This document shows, one piece after another, positions 7,802 through 15,277 of a stretch of DNA of 22,990 bases. The notes beneath the pieces are model-generated. The model was given only the letters and a program-made list of their open reading frames with translations. It made no database searches and was not told the DNA's origin. Origin of the DNA: JAQWUY01 sp049615605 (GTDB lineage Bacteria > Pseudomonadota > Alphaproteobacteria > JAQWUY01). Position 1 is the first letter of the stretch, and the number at the start of each line of letters is the position of its first letter. A program made the position numbers and the translations under genes. The stretch spans positions 1 to 22,990 of the forward strand of contig JBMZFW010000016.1 of assembly GCA_049615605.1 (NCBI GenBank). Reading direction: 5' to 3'.

Positions 7802-9534
7802 TGGATATTATAAATAATATTTTTAAGACAATGCGTAATTCGTTGGAAGATATCTTAATTGATATTGCCAAGGAAAAGTCAGTTGAATTTGACACTTCAA
7901 AAGTAAGTATGGAACCACCAAGGGATAAAACCCATGGTGATATGGCAACTAATTCCGCAATGGTTCTTTCAAAACAAGCGGGAATGAACCCACGCGAACT
8001 TGCGGAAATTATTGCGGGTAAACTGGAAAACCTTAATACGGTAAGTTCTGTTGAAATTGCAGGTCCTGGTTTTATTAATATTAACCTTGATAAATCAATT
8101 TGGGTTGATGTTATTGCGTCTATCTTAAAGCTTGGAAATGATTATGGTTCAAGTGATATGGGGGCTGGTGAAAAGATAAATGTTGAATATGTATCGGCAA
8201 ACCCAACGGGTCCAATGCATATTGGTCACGCCCGTGGTGCGGTTGTTGGTGATGTAATGGCAAAGCTTCTTAAAAAAGTTGGCTATGATGTATCGCGTGA
8301 ATATTATATTAATGATGCGGGCGCCCAAGTTGATGTACTTGCAAAGTCGGCTATCCTTAGATACCGTGAAGCACTTGGCGAAACAATTGAAATCCCAGAA
8401 GGTTTATATCCAGGGGAATATTTAAAAGAAGTTGGCGTATCATTAAAAGAAAAATATGCGGACGAATTATTAAATAAATCAGAAGACGAAGCCCTTGCAA
8501 TTGTAAAGCCATTTGCAATTGATGCAATGATGGAAATGATTAAGGCTGACTTAAAATTATTAAATGTAGAACACGATGTATTTTCTTCGGAAAAAGCACT
8601 AGTTGACAGCGGTGCTGTTGAAAAAGGCATTGATGAATTAAAGAAAAAGGGCTTTGTATACGATGGTGTGCTTGAACCGCCAAAGGGGCAACTGCCTGAT
8701 GATTGGGAAGAACGCGAACAAACATTATTCAAATCAACTGAATTTGGCGATGATATTGACCGCCCACTTAAAAAATCAGATGGTTCAAATACTTACTTTG
8801 CATCGGATATTGCATATCACTTGGATAAATATAACAGGGGATATAAAAAACAAATTGATGTATGGGGTGCCGACCACGGCGGTTATGTAAAAAGAATGGC
8901 GGGTGCATTAAATGCTATTACCGATGGTGATGGCAAATTGGATGTACAGTTATGCCAACTTGTTAAGTTGATGGATAATGGCGAAGTCCTTAAAATGTCA
9001 AAAAGGGCAGGTACATTTGTCACATTAAAAGATTTGGTAAATGATGTTGGTGCGGATATTGTTCGTTTCTTTATGATGATAAGAAAACCAGATGCACCAC
9101 TTGATTTTGATTTAACCGCGGTAAAAGAACAATCAAAAGAAAATCCAATCTTTTATATTCAATATGCCCACGCTAGGTGTTGTTCTGTATTAAGAACTGC
9201 AAAAGAAGACGGTATTGATTTTTCAGATGCTGATTTAAACAGATTACAAGACGATGACTTTATTGAAGTAATCAAAGAGTTATCACAATATCCAAGAATG
9301 CTTGAAAGTGCGGGCGAAGCAATTGAACCACACCGTGTGGCATTTTACCTTATGGGGCTAGCAGGGGCATTCCACGAACTTTGGGCAAAGGGCAGTGGTA
9401 AAGAAAAGCTAAGGTTTATCCAAGAAAATAACATTGATGATACAAAGGCAAATCTTTCGCTTGTTTATGCAATGAAACAAGTACTTGCAAATGGATTAAA
9501 TATTTTTTCAATTGAGGCAAAAGAAAAATTGTAA
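7801..9534 (+). CDS. argS: Arginyl-tRNA synthetase
   Basis: A 577-residue class I aminoacyl-tRNA synthetase that charges tRNA-Arg. The signature motifs are HIGH (140-143, in NPTGPMHIGHARGA) and KMSK (398-401, in LKMSKRAGTFV). The N-terminal Add1 domain, which recognises the tRNA D-loop, covers about residues 10-100. The C-terminal helical anticodon-binding domain contains YAHARCCSVLR and ends with LVYAMKQVLANGLNIF. Normal family length. Its ATG shares a base with the dgt stop, so translation is probably coupled. The dgt-argS-SPOR-nagZ order is typical of alphaproteobacteria. Confidence 0.96.
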   Translation: MDIINNIFKTMRNSLEDILIDIAKEKSVEFDTSKVSMEPPRDKTHGDMATNSAMVLSKQAGMNPRELAEIIAGKLENLNTVSSVEIAGPGFININLDKSIWVDVIASILKLGNDYGSSDMGAGEKINVEYVSANPTGPMHIGHARGAVVGDVMAKLLKKVGYDVSREYYINDAGAQVDVLAKSAILRYREALGETIEIPEGLYPGEYLKEVGVSLKEKYADELLNKSEDEALAIVKPFAIDAMMEMIKADLKLLNVEHDVFSSEKALVDSGAVEKGIDELKKKGFVYDGVLEPPKGQLPDDWEEREQTLFKSTEFGDDIDRPLKKSDGSNTYFASDIAYHLDKYNRGYKKQIDVWGADHGGYVKRMAGALNAITDGDGKLDVQLCQLVKLMDNGEVLKMSKRAGTFVTLKDLVNDVGADIVRFFMMIRKPDAPLDFDLTAVKEQSKENPIFYIQYAHARCCSVLRTAKEDGIDFSDADLNRLQDDDFIEVIKELSQYPRMLESAGEAIEPHRVAFYLMGLAGAFHELWAKGSGKEKLRFIQENNIDDTKANLSLVYAMKQVLANGLNIFSIEAKEKL

Positions 9535-9552
9535 TTGTAAATTACTTATAAT
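9522..9552 (+). promoter_or_regulatory. Possible promoter of the SPOR-domain gene
   Basis: A perfect TATAAT lies at 9547-9552, 36 bases before the ATG at 9588. The best -35 candidate is TTGAGG (9522-9527) with a long 19-base spacer, inside the end of argS. The -10 is good, the -35 weak. Confidence 0.4.
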
Positions 9553-9587
9553 ATACTAATAAAAAACAACATAGGTGATGATTAATA

Positions 9588-10682
9588 ATGAGCGATAATA
9601 ACAACAACGATTTGTCTGAAAACAAAGAAACGCAAACAGAAGAAAACACCGAAGATAAAGTTTACTTCTTTAAATCTAAACCCGAACAAGACACTGGTTA
9701 TGACGAAGCACCAGTTGCCGATGAATTTCAAGCGGACGAAAAATTACATTCTTATGAATATGATAAGTTTACTTACAATGAATTTTCAACATCTGAACCA
9801 CAAAAACAAGAAGAAGATATCCCATTTTTAAAAGACGACAATCTTTCTGATGATTTCTTGGATTACACAAGTGAACAAAAAATTGAATCTGTGGAACAGG
9901 TTGAACCATTACAACCTGAAACACCACAACCAGATACGGATTTAAACCCATCATTACATATCCCTAGGGACCAACACATAACAACTGAAAAGCCAAATAA
10001 ATTTATTTTTAAATCAATTATTGGTGCACTGGCGGTTGGCGTTGTTCTTGGCGGTGGGTATATTATGTTTGATTCCACACCTGAAACAGGTGAAGTGGTT
10101 GTAATTAGTCAAGAAAACCCATTAAAGGAAGAGCCAATTGACCCTAAGGGTATGGAAATTAAAAATCTTGATAAAGAAGTGTATGATGTTCTTGGTAATG
10201 AAGAAGGCGAAGAAAAAGTTGAACGCCTTGTACCAATTGCGGAAAAACCAATCGTTATCAAAGACCAAACAAAAAAGGTTAAGGAAAAGGTTGTTGCAAA
10301 GGCAGATAAAAATGCTGATAAATACGAACTTCAAATAGAAGAAGCAAAAGAACAACCAGTTAAAAAACAAGAAAAGAAAAAAGAAGTTAAAAAAGCAAAA
10401 CCTGCTAAGAAAAAACAACCTGTTAAGGTTGCAACTTCTTCAACTGGTTGGAAGGTGCAAGTTGCATCTGTTGGTTCCGACGCACAAGCAAAAGCCACTT
10501 ATAAAAGCTTAGGAAAAAAGATTCCAGTTGTTGCAAATTACCGCCTTTATATTGAAAAAGCTGTTGTTAAGGGTAAAACATATCACCGTGTGCAACTTGT
10601 TGGTATGACAAGCAAAGATGATGCAAACAAGGTTTGTAAAGCAATTAAATCTAGTGGTGGTTCTTGTATTGTTAAAAAATAA
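9588..10682 (+). CDS. SPOR-domain inner-membrane protein
   Basis: A 364-residue bitopic membrane protein. Residues 1-137 are acidic, rich in Asp, Glu, Asn and Gln, and probably disordered in the cytoplasm. Residues 141-161 form a single membrane helix (IIGALAVGVVLGGGYIMF). Residues 170-280 are a charged periplasmic linker ending in Lys-rich repeats. Residues 286-364 form a SPOR domain (WKVQVASVGSDAQAKATYKSL, then HRVQLVGMTSKDDANKVCKA), which binds denuded glycan strands at the division septum. The role is probably in division or cell-wall remodelling, consistent with nagZ next door. AGGTGATG upstream may serve as the ribosome-binding site. Overlaps the nagZ start region. Confidence 0.85.
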   Translation: MSDNNNNDLSENKETQTEENTEDKVYFFKSKPEQDTGYDEAPVADEFQADEKLHSYEYDKFTYNEFSTSEPQKQEEDIPFLKDDNLSDDFLDYTSEQKIESVEQVEPLQPETPQPDTDLNPSLHIPRDQHITTEKPNKFIFKSIIGALAVGVVLGGGYIMFDSTPETGEVVVISQENPLKEEPIDPKGMEIKNLDKEVYDVLGNEEGEEKVERLVPIAEKPIVIKDQTKKVKEKVVAKADKNADKYELQIEEAKEQPVKKQEKKKEVKKAKPAKKKQPVKVATSSTGWKVQVASVGSDAQAKATYKSLGKKIPVVANYRLYIEKAVVKGKTYHRVQLVGMTSKDDANKVCKAIKSSGGSCIVKK

Positions 10683-11628
10683 CAATCCAATAAGTTCAGT
10701 TATATTTGGGGTTTCTGGTACAAGCCTTAGCCAACAAGAAAAAGATTTCTTTTCTAAGGTAAATCCATTTGGGTTTATTGTATTTGCCCGTAATATTGAA
10801 AATCCACAACAATTAAAATCATTAACCGATGAAATGCGTCAATGTACGGGGCGTGAAAAAACATTAATTCTTATTGACCAAGAAGGCGGTCGTGTACAAC
10901 GAATGACTGAACCGCACTGGAAAAAATATCCAGCCCAACGCCCACTTGGTGATTTGTATAAAACTGATAAAGAACTGGCAAAGCAAAATGCTTTTGATAT
11001 TGCCCGTGAAATAGCAGGGGACTTAACAGCCGTTGGTATTAATGTTGATTGCCTGCCTTTACTTGATGTGCCAATTTCGGGGGCTGATGATATTATTGGC
11101 GACAGGGCATTTTCAACCAATCCCGATGTGGTTGCAATGCTTGGTAAATCGCAGGCTGATGGATTACTTGCGGGAAAAGTCCTTCCAATCATTAAACATA
11201 TCCCCGGGCACGGTCGTGCAATGTGCGACAGTCACCTTGATTTACCAGTGGTTGATACGGATATGGCAACATTACAAAACACAGATTTCAAACCATTTAA
11301 AGCAAACAATAATTATCCAATGGCAATGACTGCCCATATTATATTTAATGCAATTGACGATAAAAATACGATTACCCAATCAAAGACAGGTATTGATTTT
11401 ATTCGTAATGAAATTGGATTTAAAGGTCTTATTATGACGGATGATTTATCAATGAAAGCATTAAAAGGTTCGTATGGTGATAAAACAAAAGCCTGTTTAA
11501 ATGCGGGTTGTGATTTAATCTTGCACTGTAATGGTGAAATGAATGAAATGGCTGAAATTGCAGAAAATATTATTCCATTAAATGAAAACCAACTGCAACA
11601 ATTATCGGCTATGGAAAAATTGGTTTAA
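10669..11628 (+). CDS. nagZ: Beta-N-acetylhexosaminidase NagZ (family GH3)
   Basis: A cytoplasmic glycosidase that removes N-acetylglucosamine from anhydromuropeptides during cell-wall recycling. The GH3 fold covers nearly the whole protein: FGFIVFARNI near the start, EGGRVQRM, the mobile catalytic loop KHIPGHGRAMCDSH (from about residue 176), and the nucleophile Asp in MTDDLSMKAL (about 258). The domain begins almost at the start. The only in-frame ATGs (10618, 10621) would overlap the SPOR gene by more than 60 bases and add a non-family tail, so I favour the TTG at 10669, with GGTGG about 10 bases upstream. GTG at 10654 or 10657 is possible. The stop overlaps the stop of the convergent FolC-like gene. 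Confidence 0.88.
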   Translation: MLKNNNPISSVIFGVSGTSLSQQEKDFFSKVNPFGFIVFARNIENPQQLKSLTDEMRQCTGREKTLILIDQEGGRVQRMTEPHWKKYPAQRPLGDLYKTDKELAKQNAFDIAREIAGDLTAVGINVDCLPLLDVPISGADDIIGDRAFSTNPDVVAMLGKSQADGLLAGKVLPIIKHIPGHGRAMCDSHLDLPVVDTDMATLQNTDFKPFKANNNYPMAMTAHIIFNAIDDKNTITQSKTGIDFIRNEIGFKGLIMTDDLSMKALKGSYGDKTKACLNAGCDLILHCNGEMNEMAEIAENIIPLNENQLQQLSAMEKLV

Positions 11629-12848
11629 TAATCAAACAAGCTACATTTAACTAAACGAATATAAGTTTGTGTGCCAATGGTGTATATGTTCTTGTAATCA
11701 AGTTCCTTAACCATTTTGTTAAAGCTGTTTGTGTCGTTGTACTTACCAGTCCATATAATATCGTCTTTATAATCTTTTTGGGTAATGTTGTAATCTAAAT
11801 ACCCACGGGTTCCCGTTAAAACAATGTGCTTTAAATCGCCATAAGATTTTAATTCATTTACCATTGGGTGAATATCTTTGTCATCGGGGAATGATACTAA
11901 GAACATAGTCTTTTCATTTGCAATTGATTTAATAAATTCCATATCCAATGATTGTAATGATATGGCAGGTTCATAATAATAATTAACACCATCTTTATTT
12001 TTAAAACCAAAGCTAGCTGATGTTTTATCTTTAAAATCAACAAAGGCTTGTTTTATTTTTTCTTCATCTTGGTTTAATAGCTTTGCCACCGCAGGCAGGG
12101 CAAGGATTACATTGTTTGAATACCAGTCGGGGAAATTATCTATTTTTACTTCGTTTGCTGGATTTAATAACTCCGCTGTGTATCCATTAAAATATGGTGT
12201 TGCGGTTTTATCAAGCACTGCATAATCGGAATTATTACAAACAAATAATTTATGCTTGGCAATACTTTCAAGACTTCCGCCTAAATATTGCGGGTGTTCT
12301 AGTAATATTGATGAAACAATACTTACCTTTGCAGGGATAATCCCCACTTCGTCATATTCTGCCCCACGCCCAGTTTCAAGAACAAAGTAATCAATCCCCT
12401 TGTCTTTCCACCAGTAAAAGGCGATTAACACAAATAAACCAGACGGGGAAAGGTAATCAAACCCACTAAAAGATTGTTTCAATTTTTCCAGTCTTGGTTT
12501 TAATTCATTAAATGTGTTTTCAAATTCGCTTATGCTAATTGGAATATTGTTAATACGCATACGGTCGTTGTGTTCAATTTCTTCTGGTGAAGTTAAAATT
12601 GCCACATTAAGCTTTGGGTTAACCGCCCGTATCATGTTTTCACAGATTCTTGTGGTTGTGCCTTTGCCCTTTGAACCAGTAATTTTGATAATTTTGTTTT
12701 TATCGGGAATTATATCAAGTTCATTCATAAGATTAACTAGCAAGTTTGGATTGCGTATTTCCGCATCGCCTTTGCCTTTGATTTTATGCTTTATTTCCAT
12801 AAAATCTGCATATATGTAATCTAGTATTTCTTGATAAGTCATAATCAT
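11625..12848 (-). CDS. FolC-like Mur-ligase-fold ATP-dependent ligase, divergent
   Basis: A 407-residue protein. The N-terminal half follows folylpolyglutamate synthase/dihydrofolate synthase: P-loop TGSKGKGTT (57-65), SPEEIEHNDRMRINNIPIS (like SPHL..N.RIRING.PI), ETGRGAEYD (158-166, like EVGLGGRLD), and LLEHPQYLGGSLESIAKHK (182-200), where the usual GLDH reads LLEH. The C-terminal half is divergent: the family's DGAHNP motif is not seen, and the corresponding area reads YYEPAISLQSLD (290-302). It may be this organism's FolC, or a ligase that adds an amino acid to another acid. Alternative ATG at 12842. Weak Shine-Dalgarno. It lies where many alphaproteobacteria carry scpA after nagZ. Confidence 0.7.
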   Translation of the reverse strand: MIMTYQEILDYIYADFMEIKHKIKGKGDAEIRNPNLLVNLMNELDIIPDKNKIIKITGSKGKGTTTRICENMIRAVNPKLNVAILTSPEEIEHNDRMRINNIPISISEFENTFNELKPRLEKLKQSFSGFDYLSPSGLFVLIAFYWWKDKGIDYFVLETGRGAEYDEVGIIPAKVSIVSSILLEHPQYLGGSLESIAKHKLFVCNNSDYAVLDKTATPYFNGYTAELLNPANEVKIDNFPDWYSNNVILALPAVAKLLNQDEEKIKQAFVDFKDKTSASFGFKNKDGVNYYYEPAISLQSLDMEFIKSIANEKTMFLVSFPDDKDIHPMVNELKSYGDLKHIVLTGTRGYLDYNITQKDYKDDIIWTGKYNDTNSFNKMVKELDYKNIYTIGTQTYIRLVKCSLFDY

Positions 12849-12916
12849 TATTTAAGGTATAATAAATCAAATAACAATAAATTTTTATTTTTTTTGCTAA
12901 AAAGCGAAAAATATCC

Positions 12917-12945
12917 TTGCTTTGTTTGATTTAATTGGTTATAAA
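12917..12945 (+). promoter_or_regulatory. Promoter of tRNA-Leu and probably tig
   Basis: TTGCTT (12917-12922) and TATAAA (12940-12945) are 17 bases apart, giving a predicted start a few bases before the tRNA at 12958. No terminator lies between the tRNA and tig, so this may drive both. Confidence 0.6.
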
Positions 12946-12957
12946 ACCGATTGAATT

Positions 12958-13042
12958 GCGGATGTGGCGGAACTGGTAGACGCGCAGGGTTTAGGTTCCT
13001 GTGAGGAGACTCGTGGAGGTTCAAGTCCTCTCATCCGCACCA
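12958..13042 (+). tRNA. tRNA-Leu (anticodon UAG)
   Basis: An 85-base type II tRNA. The acceptor stem GCGGATG (12958-12964) pairs with CATCCGC (13032-13038), followed by an encoded discriminator A and CCA (13039-13042). The anticodon stem CAGGG/TCCTG encloses the loop TTTAGGT with anticodon TAG, which reads CUA and probably other CUN leucine codons. The long variable arm (GAGGAGACTC) and the T-arm with GGTTCAAGTCC are both present and fit leucine identity. Confidence 0.96.
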
Positions 13043-13076
13043 CTAATTTTATTATTAAGATAGAATGGAAATTAAA

Positions 13077-14450
13077 ATGAAAATTTCAGAAGTTAAAAAA
13101 ACAGCAACAGAAGCACAATACTCAGTAGTAGTGCCAGCTAAAACAATTTCAACTAAAATCAGTGAAAAGCTTGCTGATTATGCTGATAAAGCTGATATCC
13201 CAGGTTTCAGAAAAGGTAAAGCACCAGCGGCTGTACTTGAAAAGCGTTTTGGCGATAATGCATTTGGCGATGTAATTAATACAGAAGTTCAAACAGCTGT
13301 TGAAAAAGTTGCTAATGACAATTCATTACGCGTTGCAATGCAACCGAATGTGGAACTTAAAACTGCTGATAAAGAAAAAGACTTAGAATTTTCAGTATCT
13401 TATGTTTTAATGCCAGAAATCAAATTAATGGACTTTGCAAAAGTTAAAGTTGAACAAATCAAAGCTAAGATTTCTGCAAAAGAAGTTGACGAAGCAGTAA
13501 ACAACATTGCAAAAGATTACCGCGACAGCAAAAAAGTTGACCGTGCGGCGAAAAACGGCGATGTGACGGTTATTGACTTCCTAGGTAAATTAGACGGCAC
13601 ACCATTTGATGGCGGTGCGGGTAATGACCACAGCTTAGAACTTGGTTCTAATTCATTTATCCCAGGTTTTGAAGAACAACTTGTTGGTTCAAAAGCAGGC
13701 GATAAAAAAGATGTTGTTGTTACATTCCCAACTGAATACCACGCTGATAACCTTGCAGGTAAAGAAGCGGTATTTGAATGTACTGTAAAAGAAGTAAAAG
13801 AATATGTTGATACGAAAGTTGATGACGAATTTGCTACGAAACTAGGTTTAAAAGACTTAGCTGAATTAAAAGAAAACATTAAAGGTCGTCTTTCTTCACA
13901 GTTTGATCCACAAACAAGAACAATGATGAAGAAAGAAATTATGGACCAATTAGATGCTGGTCATAAAATTGACGCACCAGAAGTTATGGTTGAACAAGAA
14001 TTTTCTGAAATCTTTGGTCAATTCAAACAAATGAAAGAACAAGGTCAATTACCAGAAGACGAAGCGAAAAAATCAGATAAAGAAGCTGAAAAAGAATACA
14101 AAGAACTTGCAGTTCGCCGTGTTAAGCTTGGCTTATTATTAACTGAAATTGCAACTGCTAACAAAATTGAAGTATCACAAGATGATGTTAACCAAGCGGT
14201 AATGGCTGAAGCACAGCGTTACCCAGGTCAAGAAATGCAAGTGTTTGAATTCTATCAAAAGAACCCACAAGTTCTTGAACAATTAAAAGCACCAATCTTG
14301 GAAGAAAAGGTTATTGATGCAATCTTAGAAAAGGCTGATGTAAAAGTTAAAGAAATGGATGTTAAAGATATTGAGAAACTTCTTAATGCTGACGCTCCAA
14401 AGCCTGCTAAGAAAGCAAAAGCTAAAAAGGCAGCAGCTAAAAAATCTTAA
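13077..14450 (+). CDS. tig: Trigger factor (ribosome-associated chaperone)
   Basis: A 457-residue chaperone that binds ribosomal protein L23 at the exit tunnel and shields nascent chains. The N-terminal ribosome-binding domain carries the signature DIPGFRKGKAP. A central FKBP-type prolyl isomerase domain reads GDVTVIDFLGKLDGTPFDGG and IPGFEEQLVGSKAGD. A long helical C-terminal domain follows and ends in a Lys/Ala-rich tail (PKPAKKAKAKKAAAKKS). Start: the ATG at 13077 is preceded by GGAAATTAAA, the same context as the YrdC-domain gene. An in-frame ATG at 13065 would add four residues and has a poorer site. It lies 34 bases after tRNA-Leu and before the clp genes, a usual arrangement. Confidence 0.95.
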   Translation: MKISEVKKTATEAQYSVVVPAKTISTKISEKLADYADKADIPGFRKGKAPAAVLEKRFGDNAFGDVINTEVQTAVEKVANDNSLRVAMQPNVELKTADKEKDLEFSVSYVLMPEIKLMDFAKVKVEQIKAKISAKEVDEAVNNIAKDYRDSKKVDRAAKNGDVTVIDFLGKLDGTPFDGGAGNDHSLELGSNSFIPGFEEQLVGSKAGDKKDVVVTFPTEYHADNLAGKEAVFECTVKEVKEYVDTKVDDEFATKLGLKDLAELKENIKGRLSSQFDPQTRTMMKKEIMDQLDAGHKIDAPEVMVEQEFSEIFGQFKQMKEQGQLPEDEAKKSDKEAEKEYKELAVRRVKLGLLLTEIATANKIEVSQDDVNQAVMAEAQRYPGQEMQVFEFYQKNPQVLEQLKAPILEEKVIDAILEKADVKVKEMDVKDIEKLLNADAPKPAKKAKAKKAAAKKS

Positions 14451-14471
14451 TTTTTTAACTGATTGTAAATT

Positions 14472-14507
14472 AAAAGCCTTTAAATATTATTTTAAAGGCT
14501 TTTTTTT
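14472..14507 (+). terminator. Rho-independent terminator after tig
   Basis: A 13-bp stem AAAAGCCTTTAAA/TTTAAAGGCTTTT (14472-14484 with 14491-14503) has a 6-base loop and runs into eight T. It lies 21 bases after the tig stop and separates tig from the clp operon. Confidence 0.92.
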
Positions 14508-14517
14508 ATGCATAAGT

Positions 14518-14545
14518 CTTGAAAAAATCAAAAAACACCTTATCT
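14518..14545 (+). promoter_or_regulatory. Heat-shock (RpoH/sigma32) promoter of clpP-clpX-lon
   Basis: CTTGAAA begins at 14518 and CTTATCT at 14539-14545, with exactly 17 bases between CTTG and CTTATCT. Alphaproteobacterial sigma32 promoters, as described in Caulobacter, follow CTTG, 17-18 bases, CYTATNT, so the match is essentially complete. It sits right after the tig terminator and about 95 bases before clpP. A poorer sigma70-type candidate (CTGACA at 14569, TATAAA at 14594, 19-base spacer) lies downstream and could give basal expression. Confidence 0.75.
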
Positions 14546-14639
14546 GTAAATTGTGGGGTTGCAAAAGACTGACATTTTACGATAAACTAAAGGTATAAAT
14601 AAAAATAAAATCAAAATTGGTAGAATAGGAATAAAAATA

Positions 14640-15266
14640 ATGACAACAGATTCAATAGATGTATATAACAATACTTTGGTGCCAATGGTGATTGAACAAA
14701 CCGCTAGGGGCGAACGTTCATTTGATATTTATTCACGATTATTAAAAGAAAGAATTATTTTCTTAACGGGTGGGGTTAATGACCACACGGCTAGCCTTAT
14801 TTGTGCTCAATTATTATTCCTTGAAGCAGAAGACCCAGACAAAGATATCTATTTCTACATTAATTCACCTGGTGGTGTTGTAACAAGTGGTCTTTCAATT
14901 TATGACACTATGCAATACATTAAGCCAGATGTTTCAACGATTTGCTTGGGACAAGCCGCATCAATGGGGTCATTCTTATTAATGGCGGGTGCCAAGGGTA
15001 AAAGGTACACTTTACCAAATTCACGAATTATGATTCACCAACCAAGCGGTGGCGCACAAGGTCAAGCATCTGATATTGAAATTCAAGCACAAGAAATCTT
15101 ACGCTTGAAAAAAATGTTAAATGAAACTTATGAAAAACATACTGGTACAAAGTTATCTGAAATTGAAAAAGCAATGGACAGGGATAACTTTATGTCAGCC
15201 GAAGAAGCAAAAGCATTCGGTTTAGTTGACCACATCGTGGCATCACGCAACGATATTAAGAAGTAA
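14640..15266 (+). CDS. clpP: ATP-dependent Clp protease proteolytic subunit ClpP
   Basis: A 208-residue serine peptidase that forms the two-ring, 14-subunit degradation chamber for ClpX (and ClpA). The catalytic triad is visible: S108 in GQAASMGSFLL, H133 in RIMIHQPSGG and D182 in DRDNFMS. The oxyanion segment SPGGVVTSG is intact. Normal length; residues 1-15 would form the short propeptide and axial loop. TAGGAATAAAAATA precedes the ATG. First gene of the clpP-clpX-lon unit, with a heat-shock promoter and a leader of about 85 bases. Confidence 0.97.
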   Translation: MTTDSIDVYNNTLVPMVIEQTARGERSFDIYSRLLKERIIFLTGGVNDHTASLICAQLLFLEAEDPDKDIYFYINSPGGVVTSGLSIYDTMQYIKPDVSTICLGQAASMGSFLLMAGAKGKRYTLPNSRIMIHQPSGGAQGQASDIEIQAQEILRLKKMLNETYEKHTGTKLSEIEKAMDRDNFMSAEEAKAFGLVDHIVASRNDIKK

Positions 15267-15277
15267 GGGAAAAGGTT

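Noticed and set aside
10122..10418. Minus-strand Phe-rich open frame opposite the SPOR gene
   Set aside because: It is the antisense of Lys/Glu-rich coding sequence; the low-complexity Phe composition is what complementing AAA/GAA codons gives. The plus-strand gene has domain support.
14359..14598. Open frame spanning the end of tig and its terminator
   Set aside because: It overlaps tig in another frame and runs through a strong intrinsic terminator; composition is not protein-like.
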